Assembly (NCBI GenBank): GCA_016215605.1
Contig: JACRJB010000062.1
Coordinates: 1 to 64,000 of the forward strand
DNA from: Rhodopseudomonas palustris
GTDB lineage: Bacteria > Pseudomonadota > Alphaproteobacteria > Rhizobiales > Xanthobacteraceae
Reading direction: 5' to 3'
DNA length: 64,000 nucleotides
In this document: piece after piece, positions 1-11,134 of the stretch
Layout: every line of letters begins with the position of its first letter
Position numbering within the stretch: the first letter of the stretch is position 1
Translations under genes and position numbers: made by a program
The notes under the pieces: generated by a model
What the model saw: only the letters and a program-made list of their open reading frames with translations
What the model was told of the DNA's origin: nothing
Databases searched by the model: none

Positions 1-358
1 CCTTGGTCAGGTTGGTGTCGCAACCCGATCCTACCGAGGAAATCGTCGATGACCGCCGCTCGCTCGCTACGGCGCCATGGGGAGCGCGCTCGCGAGCGGC
101 TCCTCTACCGCCAAGCTACACCACTTGGGGGGACACGATCCTTGCGGACAAGTGGCGTCCACATCGCGGGCGGCGCCAAGCTCTATCGAGAGTACAAGCA
201 GTTCGAGAAGGCCAAGCCGGCCATCTGTAAGGGTCTCAATCTCAATTCCCGGAAGATGACCTTCAAAGATTTGACCTACGTAATGGCGACGTGGGCTTCG
301 AGTAGTTGATCGCCAACGCTGGTTGCTCGGAACTTTCTACCGCTGCCGTTCTCCAGTG
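1..358. other. Left-edge stretch with no assignable gene
   Basis: The plus frame starting at base 1 is open to a TAG near 307-309. Its last 50 or so codons use less GC-rich codons than the surroundings and contain a lysine-rich stretch (KLYREYKQFEKAK, then MTFKDLTYVMATW). I recognise no family. It could be the end or relic of a gene entering from the left, or chance. Nothing else is visible before the carboxypeptidase stop at 359. Confidence 0.25.
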
Positions 359-2098
359 TCAGTTCTTGATGGTGAAGCAGGAGATGTCCGAGCGCTTCAG
401 CTTGCGGCACACCGCTTCGGCTTCTTCGCGGTCGAGGCCGGCGAAGCGGGCGCGATACAGCTTGCGGTCGCCCTTGGAGACTACGGCTTCGGTGAACGGA
501 TCGGCCTTGCCGAGCATGCCGCGGGCCTGATCGCGCGCCGCTTCCAGCCGCGCCTTGGCTTCGCTCTCGCTTTCCAGCGCTCCGACCTGAATGATCCAGC
601 CGGTGTGGGTGACCGTCTTGATCGCGCCGTTCTGCTGAACCGTGCTCGACGTCGGCGTCGGGGCGGGTTCGGCCGACGCCATCGCCTGCGCGTTCGCCGG
701 GCTGACGCGGCTGGCGGGCAGCACGCCGAGGATGCCGTTGCCGGTGCCGTGATTGGCGGGCTGCGGAATCAGCTCGGCCTTGGCGACGGCAGCGTTTGAG
801 GTTTCGGCGACGTCGCGGCGCGGCGACGGGATGGTGTTGGTGACGGGCGGGGCGGCAACCGCGGAGGCGAGCTTGATCGGCGCCGACTTGACCTGAACCG
901 TCTTGACCCGGACCGGCTTCATCGGCTCCGACGAGCCTGGAACCAGCGCCAGCGGCTTGGTGTCGATGGTGCCGCTGTTGAACGGGCCGGGCTCCGGTTT
1001 CTCGGGCCTGGCGGCGATCGCGCGGGTGGCCACCGGGGCCGGCGGGGCGGGGCGGCTCACGGTCTCGATCGGCTCGGGCGCGGCCGAGGCGACCTGGACG
1101 GCGCCCTGGATCTGCACCGTCGGCGACGGGCGGGACTCCGGCTTGTCCTCGGCGACCTCGGTTTCGATCTGCGACGGCGCGCGTTCGACGATCGCCGCGA
1201 CAGTACGGCGCGACGACGCCTTCTCGAGGTTCTCGGCGAGCAAATTGCGCATGATGGCGTCGCGCGATCCGCCGCTGCGACCGCCCAGCACCACGCCGAC
1301 CAGGAAGCGGTTGCCGCGATGCATCGAGGTGACGAGGTTGAAGCCGGAGGCGCGGGTGTAGCCGGTCTTGATGCCGTCGACGCCTTCGACGTTGCCGAGC
1401 AGCCGATTGTGGTTGCGGATCGAGGCGCCACGGTAGTTGAACGAGGCGGTGGCGAAATAGCGATAATAGCGCGGGAAGCGGTCCTGGATCGCGCGGCCGA
1501 GGATCGACTGGTCGCGCGCCGTGGTGACCTGGTCGTCGTTCGGCAGGCCGGAGGCGTTGCGATAGACGGTGCGGGACATGCCGAGCGCGCGCGCCTTGCG
1601 CGTCATCATCTTGGCGAAGTCGTTCTCGCTGCCGCCGACCGTCTCGGCGATCACCACCGCGGCGTCATTGGCGGAGCGCGTCACCAGGCCCTTGATCGCG
1701 TCCTCGACGCGCAGCGTCTGGCCGGGGCGCAGGCCGAGCTTGGTCGGCGCCTGCGAGGAAGCGTGTTCCGAGACTTCCATCTCGCTGTCGAGCGACAGCT
1801 TGCCCGCTTCCAGGCGCTCGAACAGCAGATACAGCGTCATGATCTTGGTCAGCGACGCGGGATGGCGCAGCGCGTCGGGGTTGGTCGCGGTCAGCGTCGC
1901 GCCGGTGTTGGCATCGACGATGATCGAGGCGAAGGCCGGATTGTAGCTGTTGCGCTCGACGTGATGCCGGGCGTGGTGGCGATGCTTGCGCCGGGCGTCC
2001 GCCGTATCGGTGGTGGCAATGACCGCAGCCGTGATGGTGGCCAGGCCGAGAACGCAAACTCGCAAGGCCCGCGAGCTGACATAGGTGTTGCGGTGCAT
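359..2098 (-). CDS. D-alanyl-D-alanine carboxypeptidase (penicillin-binding protein 5/6 type, peptidase S11) with C-terminal SPOR domain
   Basis: It should remove the terminal D-alanine from peptidoglycan stem peptides in the periplasm. The 579-residue protein has an N-terminal hydrophobic segment (about residues 11-30), then a His/Arg-rich stretch. The serine-peptidase motifs are in order: SLTK (82-85, nucleophile Ser82), SAN (142-144) and KTG (244-246). A long Pro/Ala-rich linker leads to a SPOR domain in the last 80 residues (GWIIQVGALESESEAKARL), which in other proteins binds denuded septal glycan. I chose the ATG at 2098 because GGGGA precedes it. An in-frame ATG at 2122 and a TTG at 2125 would add up to 9 residues. 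The SPOR fusion is common in Hyphomicrobiales S11 proteins and suggests septal localisation (inference). Confidence 0.9.
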   Translation of the reverse strand: MHRNTYVSSRALRVCVLGLATITAAVIATTDTADARRKHRHHARHHVERNSYNPAFASIIVDANTGATLTATNPDALRHPASLTKIMTLYLLFERLEAGKLSLDSEMEVSEHASSQAPTKLGLRPGQTLRVEDAIKGLVTRSANDAAVVIAETVGGSENDFAKMMTRKARALGMSRTVYRNASGLPNDDQVTTARDQSILGRAIQDRFPRYYRYFATASFNYRGASIRNHNRLLGNVEGVDGIKTGYTRASGFNLVTSMHRGNRFLVGVVLGGRSGGSRDAIMRNLLAENLEKASSRRTVAAIVERAPSQIETEVAEDKPESRPSPTVQIQGAVQVASAAPEPIETVSRPAPPAPVATRAIAARPEKPEPGPFNSGTIDTKPLALVPGSSEPMKPVRVKTVQVKSAPIKLASAVAAPPVTNTIPSPRRDVAETSNAAVAKAELIPQPANHGTGNGILGVLPASRVSPANAQAMASAEPAPTPTSSTVQQNGAIKTVTHTGWIIQVGALESESEAKARLEAARDQARGMLGKADPFTEAVVSKGDRKLYRARFAGLDREEAEAVCRKLKRSDISCFTIKN

Positions 2099-2459
2099 GA
2101 ACGTCCCCGTCCGATCTTTCATCAATCACCGGACCGTGAGGCAAAATTATGCTCAGCACGGCGGCAACGCTTCCCGGTTCGGCCTCGAGTTCAGCCGCGG
2201 AAGCTCGACCGATAGTGTCGAGGACGAACGGTCGAGACTAAGCGGCTGTGTTTACGCGGCTTTTTTCCCAAGGCGCGAACAATCAGAAGCAGAGGTTAGG
2301 GGAGGCGCGTTTCCAAAAGGTTAAGCATCCGTTGCGGCAATCCCCAGGATTTCGGTCGATTGCGACGGGTGGCGCGCGCGGACACGGGAGTTCGGGGTGC
2401 AATGCAGCAATCGATTCGCCGGCTGTGGCTGAAGCGGGCTGGTCGAACTGCAAAATAAT
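2099..2459. other. Intergenic region upstream of the carboxypeptidase
   Basis: About 360 bases separate the carboxypeptidase start from the terminator of the tadG-like gene. The region should hold the minus-strand carboxypeptidase promoter. I see no convincing -35/-10 pair, RNA gene or ORF with coding character. Confidence 0.4.
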
Positions 2460-2484
2460 ACCGCTCCGCCAAGGGCGGAGCGGT
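2460..2484 (-). terminator. Intrinsic terminator of the tadG-like gene
   Basis: A perfect 11-bp inverted repeat (ACCGCTCCGCC / GGCGGAGCGGT) with a 3-base loop lies 44 bases past the minus-strand stop at 2528. On the minus strand it is followed by TATTATTTTG, a U-rich tract. Stem, tight loop and T-rich tail in the right orientation make this a convincing rho-independent terminator. Confidence 0.85.
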
Positions 2485-2527
2485 TGGTCGGAGGTCTGAG
2501 CCGGGCCGGGGCGGGACGGCGCGGCGG

Positions 2528-3898
2528 CTATTTCGCTATGCGCAGCTTGGACAGCGAGGCGCCGATCTGGGCGAAGGCGGTGCTGATGCCCGACGCGGTG
2601 GTGGTGGCGAAGAAATTGCCGCTGTCGGCGCAGTATTTCAGAACCGCGGATTCCGGATCGCCGTCGGTATTGACCTGGATGGTGTAGATCACGGTCTTGG
2701 TGGTGCTCGCCGCCGAGGCGGTGCGGATGTTGTCGCACAGCAGCCGCTGCCGGTTGTCGACCTCCTGCGACCAGGTGGATCCGTTGCCGTACCAGCGGTC
2801 GATGGTGTTCATGCCGTCCGACAGCAGGATGATCGCGTCGGTGTATTTGTAGTTCGAGTCCTTCGCCGGGGTGTTGAGCGGATCGCCGTTCTGCAGCGAC
2901 ATCCAGGCCCAGGCCATGCCGATCGCCTGGTTGGTACCGCCGTTCGGCGACAGGTCGTCGATCTTGTTCTTGATCGTGGTCGCGTTGGCCGACGAATACG
3001 CCGAGGTCATCGGCAGGATCTGCTCCGGGCAGGCGTTGTAGTCCGCCGCTGGGAAGCGCGTTGCCGCCGTCGTCGGCGCATCCTTGGTGGTGTCGGCCGG
3101 CTGATCGCGGTCAGTGACGCAGCCTCCCCATTGACCGCGGCCGGCCGCACTCCAGTTCCGGCCGGCGTTCTCGCAACTGGACTTGGTGGTGAGCCACCAC
3201 CAGTTGCAACTGCCGTTGGTCTCTTCCCAATAGTCCCATTTGAGCCAGCTGGCGTTCTTGTTGCTCGTGCCGACGTTGACCATCTGCGCGAACGGCACCA
3301 CGGAAATGTACAATTCATCGGCGCTCTGCGCGCTGGCGCGAAGCGTGTCGACCAGGTTCTTGGCGGCGGTTTGCATCGCCGGCATCTTGCCTGCCGAGGC
3401 CATCGAGCCGGTGACGTCGAGCGCCATCGCGACGCGCAGGCGGGTACCGCCCCAGGTGGCGGTCGAGGCGCTGCCGATCGTCAGGCTCGGGAAGCCGAAC
3501 ATCTTCATGAATTCGGTGCCGATGCTGCCGGAGCCGTTGAGAACGACCGTCGAGGAGCCGTTGCTGTCCTTCGCCGTGTAGGTGGCGCTGACGGCGATGC
3601 TCGGCGCTTCGGTGTTGGTGTAGAGGCTGGTGAAATAGCTCTGCGCCTTCGCCGACACCTGGCCCGCGGTGATGACCCCGGAGGACAGATCCTTGGACAC
3701 CATCAAGGCGGCCGAATCGAGCGCCGCCTGCAGGGCGCTGCGGGCCTTGTTGGCACGGGAATAGTCGATCGCCGCGCCGATGAAGCCGAGCAACGGCAGC
3801 AGGGCGATGGCAAAGATGACGGCGACGTTGCCGCGCTCGGCTGCGACGAAGCGCTGCGAAACGTCCCTCGACCGGCTGGCTATGGACGTACGCGACAT
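2528..3898 (-). CDS. TadG-like pilus/adhesion protein with TadE-type N-terminus and von Willebrand factor A domain
   Basis: The 456-residue protein starts with a short basic region and one hydrophobic helix (about 25-46, GNVAVIFAIALLPLLGF). This is typical of TadE/TadG pseudopilin-like proteins of the Flp/Tad system. A vWA domain follows, with a MIDAS-like DVTGS (161-165) and DAIILLSDG further on. The middle of the domain is Trp/Cys/Asn-rich (around 220-270), probably an inserted loop. TadG proteins are thought to act at the envelope in pilus assembly or anchoring. No other tad genes are next to it, so it is an orphan copy, as is common in this group. It has its own terminator and is divergent from clpS. 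Confidence 0.82.
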   Translation of the reverse strand: MSRTSIASRSRDVSQRFVAAERGNVAVIFAIALLPLLGFIGAAIDYSRANKARSALQAALDSAALMVSKDLSSGVITAGQVSAKAQSYFTSLYTNTEAPSIAVSATYTAKDSNGSSTVVLNGSGSIGTEFMKMFGFPSLTIGSASTATWGGTRLRVAMALDVTGSMASAGKMPAMQTAAKNLVDTLRASAQSADELYISVVPFAQMVNVGTSNKNASWLKWDYWEETNGSCNWWWLTTKSSCENAGRNWSAAGRGQWGGCVTDRDQPADTTKDAPTTAATRFPAADYNACPEQILPMTSAYSSANATTIKNKIDDLSPNGGTNQAIGMAWAWMSLQNGDPLNTPAKDSNYKYTDAIILLSDGMNTIDRWYGNGSTWSQEVDNRQRLLCDNIRTASAASTTKTVIYTIQVNTDGDPESAVLKYCADSGNFFATTTASGISTAFAQIGASLSKLRIAK

Positions 3899-4314
3899 TT
3901 GCGGAATCCCATCTCGAACAAGATCGACGGGATGTTCCGGTCTGACCGCTGAACGGCGAGTAAAGCCGATCTCCGAAAGTCGCTAAACTGCGTGACAAAT
4001 GCCATTTGAAACGGGGCAAGGGTAAAGATCGGACCAACGATCGGGATGGAACCGTGCGCCTTCGGGTAACATCGCGTTAACTTTTGCCGGGGCGGTCACC
4101 GGTGGCAGTTTGGACAACCTCCGGAATTTCCGCGCTTGCGGCGCAACGCCACTCGACCCATATTTGCGGTACCCGGTCCTGCGTCGGACCGGCCCGCCGG
4201 GGGTGGCGGACAGCCGGAGCTGAATCGTCGATCACAATTTGTGCGCGTTGCGGTTCCGGTGATGATGAGTTCCCTGGGGATTCGAATACCTGAGCCATGC
4301 TGCAACGAATTTTA
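3899..4314. other. Divergent promoter region between tadG-like gene and clpS
   Basis: About 400 bases lie between the two divergent starts. It must contain promoters for both genes, but I could not pick out reliable hexamers. No RNA gene or repeat is visible. The 60-70 codon ORFs here lack consistent coding character. Confidence 0.4.
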
Positions 4315-4695
4315 ATGTCCGACTCCGTTCCCGCGTTCGCCGGGCCGACCGATCCTGCGACCCGGATGGCGGGCGAGGGAGGGCGGTCCGGGTCCGGCAG
4401 CCCGACGACGTCCGTCATCACCAAGGTCAAGCCGAAGACCAAGCGTCCCAATCTGTATCGCGTGCTGATTCTGAACGACGACTACACACCGATGGAATTC
4501 GTCGTCCACGTGCTGGAGAAATTCTTCCAGATGGATGTCGAGGCCGCGACCAAGGTGATGTTGCACGTCCACCATCACGGCATCGGCGAGTGCGGCGTTT
4601 TCACCTACGAGATCGCCGAGACCAAAGTGACGCAGGTGATGGACTTCGCGCGCAAGCACCAGCATCCTTTGCAGTGCGTGATGGAAAAGAAATAG
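4315..4695 (+). CDS. clpS: ClpS, ATP-dependent Clp protease adaptor
   Basis: ClpS delivers N-degron substrates to ClpAP. The 126-residue protein has a disordered 45-residue N-terminus, then the conserved core [20 protein letters not shown]. The NDD (54-56) and the histidine-rich HVHHHG (84-89) belong to the substrate pocket and ClpA-binding face. An upstream in-frame ATG at 4297 would add six residues. Neither start has a strong ribosome binding site. I chose 4315 because ClpS proteins of this group commonly begin MSDS (recall). clpA follows 197 bases downstream on the same strand, the usual arrangement. Confidence 0.95.
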   Translation: MSDSVPAFAGPTDPATRMAGEGGRSGSGSPTTSVITKVKPKTKRPNLYRVLILNDDYTPMEFVVHVLEKFFQMDVEAATKVMLHVHHHGIGECGVFTYEIAETKVTQVMDFARKHQHPLQCVMEKK

Positions 4696-4892
4696 GTGGG
4701 ACGACGTCGCTGAACTCGGAACGGCTCTTGCATTGGTTCTGTTAGCAGGTTTTCCCGGACTTGCTTGGTGTGCTGCCCGACGCGGAAAGGAACGGGGCTT
4801 TCGTCAGCGGGTTGTGACACTATATGTCGAAAGGTTGTTGTTGCGCGACACGGCAGCGGCGATCATGATCAGCGGGGGACACAGAGGACGAG

Positions 4893-7295
<2,403 letters not shown>

Positions 7296-7318
7296 GCGCC
7301 TTACGCGAATTGAACGAA

Positions 7319-7345
7319 GGCCGGCGAGCGATCGCCGGCCTTTTT
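7319..7345 (+). terminator. Rho-independent terminator after clpA
   Basis: A 9-bp perfect stem (GGCCGGCGA / TCGCCGGCC) with loop GCGA is followed directly by TTTTT, 24 bases after the clpA stop. Confidence 0.93.
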
Positions 7346-7396
7346 CGTTTGGGATGACGTGAAAGCTGTGGCGAGGGGCCGGACGAAGATATTCGA

Positions 7397-8920
7397 TTAC
7401 TTGGCAGCAGGCGGTGCCGGCGGCTGCACCGTTTCGCCGTCCGGCGCGATCATCGCCCAGCCATAGGCTTTCAGTTTGCCGCGGCCGAGCGGCAGCACCA
7501 TCGTGCCGAACACCGGCGTGCCGCCGCCGAGCGCGCTGCGATACGGCGCCGGAACTTCGTCGGTGCGGGCGAATTCGTCGGTGGACCACACCACCAGCGT
7601 GCCCGACTGCTTCAGCCGCTGCGGTGTGATCCACGGGCTCTTGGCGAGATCCGCGTCGATGAACACCGAAGGCCGCGGCGAGGCGTAATACGCGACGAAG
7701 CCGGCCTGCCGGGCGCTGCCGGTGACGATGTCGAGCGGCCGCGTGGTGCGGCTCTTCCACACCGCCTGCAGCGCGTTCGACAGCGCGCGGGCCGGATACA
7801 GCTCGGTCGGCAGCGGGCCGTCGCCATAGGCCCTGGCGTAGATCGACGCGGTGGCGGCGAACGGCACGCCGATCAGCACCAGCAGCCACACCACCACGGC
7901 GAGACGCGGCGCGCGCAGCACCAGCCGCGGCGGCAGCAGCAGGATCAGCGCCATCCCCGACAACGCCACCAGCGCGCTGCCGGTGTAGGCGCCGATCGTG
8001 AACCAGCCGGCCACGCTGCCGACCGCCACCAGCAGCGACGGCGCCACCGCGGCGGCGACGATCAACGAGCGATCGAACGGCGTCGGTGCGCCGAGGTCGA
8101 GCGTGGCGGGCTCGCCCTGCAGCGGTACGCGCGGCAGCATCGCCAGCACCGCGACGAGAATCAGCCCGGCATTCAGGCCGGCCTGACCGAACACGAAGGC
8201 GAAGGCGGTGCCGATCCGCGCCCACAGGCCGGCCGATGCCTCGGCGGGGACCGGCATGGCCGCATTGGCCTGGCCGAGCCAGATCAGATGCGGCAGCAGC
8301 ACCACGAAGCAGACCACCGCGGCGATCGCGGGGCCGAGGCTGCCCAGCTGACGGCGGCCCGCCCGGGTCAGCAGCAGGTGGCCGACCAGCACCACGATCA
8401 GGGCGAAGCCGGCGTGATTGGCGGTGCCGAGCAGCCCGCACACGACGCCGAGCGATATCCAGCTCGACCGCGCCTGGCTGAGCACGGCCTGCCGATACAG
8501 CGCCACCGCCGCGACGGTGAGCGGCAGGCTGGCGATCGCCGGATCGTAGCCGGCGACCTGCGGGCCGAAGCAGCCGACCAGAATCGTCAGCGCGACCGCG
8601 AGCGTCGCACCGGTGTTGCCGACGATGCCGGAGCCGAGCCGCCACACCAGCAGCAGCGTGACAATGGCCGAGCCGATCGACAGCACCAGTTGCGATCCGC
8701 TCCAGCCGCCGCTGAGCAGCGCGGCGATCTCGGTCAGCCACGGCGCCAGCGGCGGATATTTCCAGTAGCCCGACTGCAGCTCGTTGCCGAACAGCGCCAT
8801 CTCGTAGCCGACCGCCGGCAGGCTCGGGAAGCTGAAGGCGGCGACGAACCACAGCCCGCCATAGATGCCGAGAATCCACAGCAGCAGCCGCCGCGGCTCG
8901 CCGCGCAGAATTTGCAGCAC
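7397..8920 (-). CDS. Glycosyltransferase family 39 (ArnT/PMT-like) integral membrane protein; N-terminus probably longer
   Basis: The 507-residue product from the GTG at 8920 has about a dozen hydrophobic segments. Its N-terminal loop (ALFGNELQSGYWKYPPLAPWL) matches the acidic, aromatic periplasmic loop of GT39 lipid-linked sugar transferases. ArnT and PMT enzymes transfer sugars from polyprenyl-phosphate donors; the acceptor cannot be told from sequence. The same frame stays open and coding-like (high GC3, Pro/Ala/Lys-rich, including PKKKHHGGKSHA) upstream to a TAA at 9347-9349, yet contains no ATG, GTG or TTG. The true start is therefore uncertain and may be non-canonical, or a sequence error may hide it. 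Confidence 0.8.
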   Translation of the reverse strand: MLQILRGEPRRLLLWILGIYGGLWFVAAFSFPSLPAVGYEMALFGNELQSGYWKYPPLAPWLTEIAALLSGGWSGSQLVLSIGSAIVTLLLVWRLGSGIVGNTGATLAVALTILVGCFGPQVAGYDPAIASLPLTVAAVALYRQAVLSQARSSWISLGVVCGLLGTANHAGFALIVVLVGHLLLTRAGRRQLGSLGPAIAAVVCFVVLLPHLIWLGQANAAMPVPAEASAGLWARIGTAFAFVFGQAGLNAGLILVAVLAMLPRVPLQGEPATLDLGAPTPFDRSLIVAAAVAPSLLVAVGSVAGWFTIGAYTGSALVALSGMALILLLPPRLVLRAPRLAVVVWLLVLIGVPFAATASIYARAYGDGPLPTELYPARALSNALQAVWKSRTTRPLDIVTGSARQAGFVAYYASPRPSVFIDADLAKSPWITPQRLKQSGTLVVWSTDEFARTDEVPAPYRSALGGGTPVFGTMVLPLGRGKLKAYGWAMIAPDGETVQPPAPPAAK

Positions 8921-9423
8921 GGCATCGCAGGCGCCGAGCAGCAGCCCCGCGCGCGCGGCGGCAGGCCTGGCGACAGGCGGAGCGCTGGGTGGCGGCGGTG
9001 CCGGCGGCTTGCTGGTGCCGCGCGGCGCGGCCTTGGAGGGCTGCGGCTTTGGCGGCGGCGGACGTTTGGCGGGAGCAGGGCGGCTCGGCGCCTGCGCGGT
9101 TGCGCTGGTCGCTACGGGTAGCGCTAGCGCAGCGGCCGGCCCGGGGGTGGCGTCGGCCGCGACGGTCTCGGGCGTGGTTTCGGGCGCGGTCGCGATGGCA
9201 GCCGGGCTCGCATGGCTCTTGCCGCCGTGATGCTTCTTCTTCGGCCGACGATTCTTGGGCTGTTTGCGTTTGATGGTGCGTCGTCCTGTGCAGATCGGCG
9301 ACGCGAGCCACAGCCGCGGGCCGGATCGTGTTTCAAGACCGACGTTTTAGTCCATCCGGCTGCCGAGGCAATTGCCGGAAAGGTGACTTGCGAAGAACAG
9401 AGTACTGCGGCGGCGCGCGCCGC

Positions 9424-9768
9424 TCAGCCTTCGCCGAGCAGAACCTTGATCTTGCGCTGCAGCTCGCGCTTCTTCTTCTCGCTCTTGCGCAGGCGCTCGT
9501 TCAGCTCGGACGCATCGGCGGACTCGCTGAACGCCAGTCCGACGGTGTTGCCGCGGCGCCAGACGATCTTCGACGGATAGGTCCGTGCCTTCCGGGGGAC
9601 GGTCAGCGCGATCTGTTCGGGAACACCGGCCGCGCTGCCGAACTCGACGCTCGCGCCATGGTCGGAGATGTTGCGGACGACGCAGTCGCGGGTCGAGCCG
9701 CGCTCGTTGACCGCGGCGATGCCGCCATAAACCACCTTGTCCCGCCGGGATTTCCGCCGATCGTCCAT
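9424..9768 (-). CDS. PilZ-domain protein (candidate c-di-GMP receptor)
   Basis: This is a single-domain PilZ protein of 114 residues. An Arg-rich N-terminus (MDDRRKSRRDKV) supplies an RxxxR motif and NISDHGASVEF supplies the (D/N)xSxxG motif; together these bind cyclic di-GMP. The C-terminal 30 residues are a charged probable coiled coil (ELNERLRKSEKKKRELQRK). I chose the ATG at 9768 because GGAGGA sits just upstream; a GTG at 9780 would add four residues. It closely resembles the PilZ protein at 14358-14717 in length and design. PleD, a diguanylate cyclase, is encoded 17 kb away. Confidence 0.88.
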   Translation of the reverse strand: MDDRRKSRRDKVVYGGIAAVNERGSTRDCVVRNISDHGASVEFGSAAGVPEQIALTVPRKARTYPSKIVWRRGNTVGLAFSESADASELNERLRKSEKKKRELQRKIKVLLGEG

Positions 9769-9928
9769 CGAGTCCTCCACGCGTGCGCGGCCCGATTGTA
9801 GGCGGGTTCGGTTACCGCGGAAGCATGCAGGCGAGCGGATCGCCGGTTAACCTGAATCGATCGTGTGCGCGATGCGCGGATTGTCGTTACGCAGAGCGCG
9901 CCGACGACAGTGCGTCGCCGGACAGCGG

Positions 9929-10891
9929 CTACGACCGGCGCGGCAACTGGCTCGCCCGACACTCGCGCGGCGAGACGTCGTAGCGCGCGCGGAACACCCG
10001 GGCGAAATGCGACAGGTCGTTGAAGCCCCAGGCGAACGCGATCTCGCTGACCTGCCGGGGCGCGTGCGCCGGCGAGGCGAGGTCGCGCCGGCATCTCTCC
10101 AGCCGCTGTTCCAGCAGATAGCGCTGGAACGAGGTGTGCTCGTCGGCGAGCAGATTGTTGACGTAGCGCGGCGAAATCCCGAACGCCGCGGCGACGTCCG
10201 ACGGCGACAGGTCGGGCTCGGCGAGGTGGCTCTGGATGTGCGCCTTCAGCCGATACAGCAGCGCCGCGCGATGGGTGGAGGGCGACGCCGTCGCGGCGCC
10301 CTGCAATTCGCTGATCGCCATGGCGACGAGGTCGAGCGCCTGATCGGTGACGCGGTCGGCATTGTCCGGCTTGATGTCGCCCGCGATCCGCGACAGCGAC
10401 GCGATGAAATCGAACGCGAGCCGCTCGATCGGCGAGCGCATCGCGAAACTGACCGCGGTGAAATTCTCCCAGCCGCCGATCCGGCGATGCAGCATCGCCC
10501 GCGGCACCTGCAGGATGGTCTGCTCGAAGGCGTCGTCGAATTGCAGCTCGTAGGGCCGGGTGGTGTCGTACAGCGCGTACTCGCCGGCATTGATCACCGC
10601 CTCGCGTCCGTCCTGCAGCACCGCGCCGCGGCCGTGGCGGCCGAGCGCGATCAGCACGAAATCCTCCTGCGCGTGCGCGATGCGCGACGGTGTGCGCAAC
10701 ACCCGCTGCCGGTCGGAGCTGACCGTCGAGCACGCCGCCGATCCGAGCGGCACCCGGGTGATCGCGCCGCGGAAGGCGCTGCCGAGGTCGGATTTGCAGT
10801 CGAGCTGCACGTAGACGTCGCAGACGATGTCCTGCCATTGGGCAAGACGCTGCGCGGGGGCGACGGCATCGGTCGAGAACTGGACGGCCAT
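9929..10891 (-). CDS. AraC-family regulator, likely controlling the divergent nitrilase gene
   Basis: The 320-residue protein has an N-terminal ligand-sensing region of the AraC_binding_2 kind (about 1-190; contains IALGRHGRGAVLQDGREAVI) and a C-terminal pair of helix-turn-helix motifs (about 215-315; DLSPSDVAAAFGISPRYVNNL, then VSEIAFAWGFNDLSHFARVF). NitR and FeaR share this layout. AGGAG eight bases upstream supports the ATG at 10891; the same frame stays open 34 codons further upstream. It is divergent from the nitrilase at 11135, with 243 bases between, which suggests that it senses a nitrile or product and activates that gene (inference). Confidence 0.87.
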   Translation of the reverse strand: MAVQFSTDAVAPAQRLAQWQDIVCDVYVQLDCKSDLGSAFRGAITRVPLGSAACSTVSSDRQRVLRTPSRIAHAQEDFVLIALGRHGRGAVLQDGREAVINAGEYALYDTTRPYELQFDDAFEQTILQVPRAMLHRRIGGWENFTAVSFAMRSPIERLAFDFIASLSRIAGDIKPDNADRVTDQALDLVAMAISELQGAATASPSTHRAALLYRLKAHIQSHLAEPDLSPSDVAAAFGISPRYVNNLLADEHTSFQRYLLEQRLERCRRDLASPAHAPRQVSEIAFAWGFNDLSHFARVFRARYDVSPRECRASQLPRRS

Positions 10892-11134
10892 TTCCAAGGT
10901 CTCCTGTTCGATCTGCCGGGTCGGCGGCGCCCGCGCGCTCTCGCGCAAGGCCTGCCGAGCGTATTTGCGTGCAAGGACCGTTCCACCGGGCACGGGATGC
11001 TATCCGCGGATCGGCGGCGCAGTCCAATCTTTCTTCCGTCCCGGACAAGTACGACCCGCCGGTTGTTCCTACCATGCGATGCAGGCCCGCGGATCAGCCG
11101 GGATCAGCATCGATCGTGTGAGGAGAACGCCGCC

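Noticed and set aside
4269-4285. GGGATTCGAATACC-like segment resembling a tRNA T-loop
   Set aside because: No matching acceptor, D-arm or anticodon arm could be folded around it.
9863-11134. Extension of the nitrilase frame about 420 codons upstream
   Set aside because: It is antisense to the AraC gene and lacks coding signs; AGGAG at 11121 and family length fix the start at 11135.
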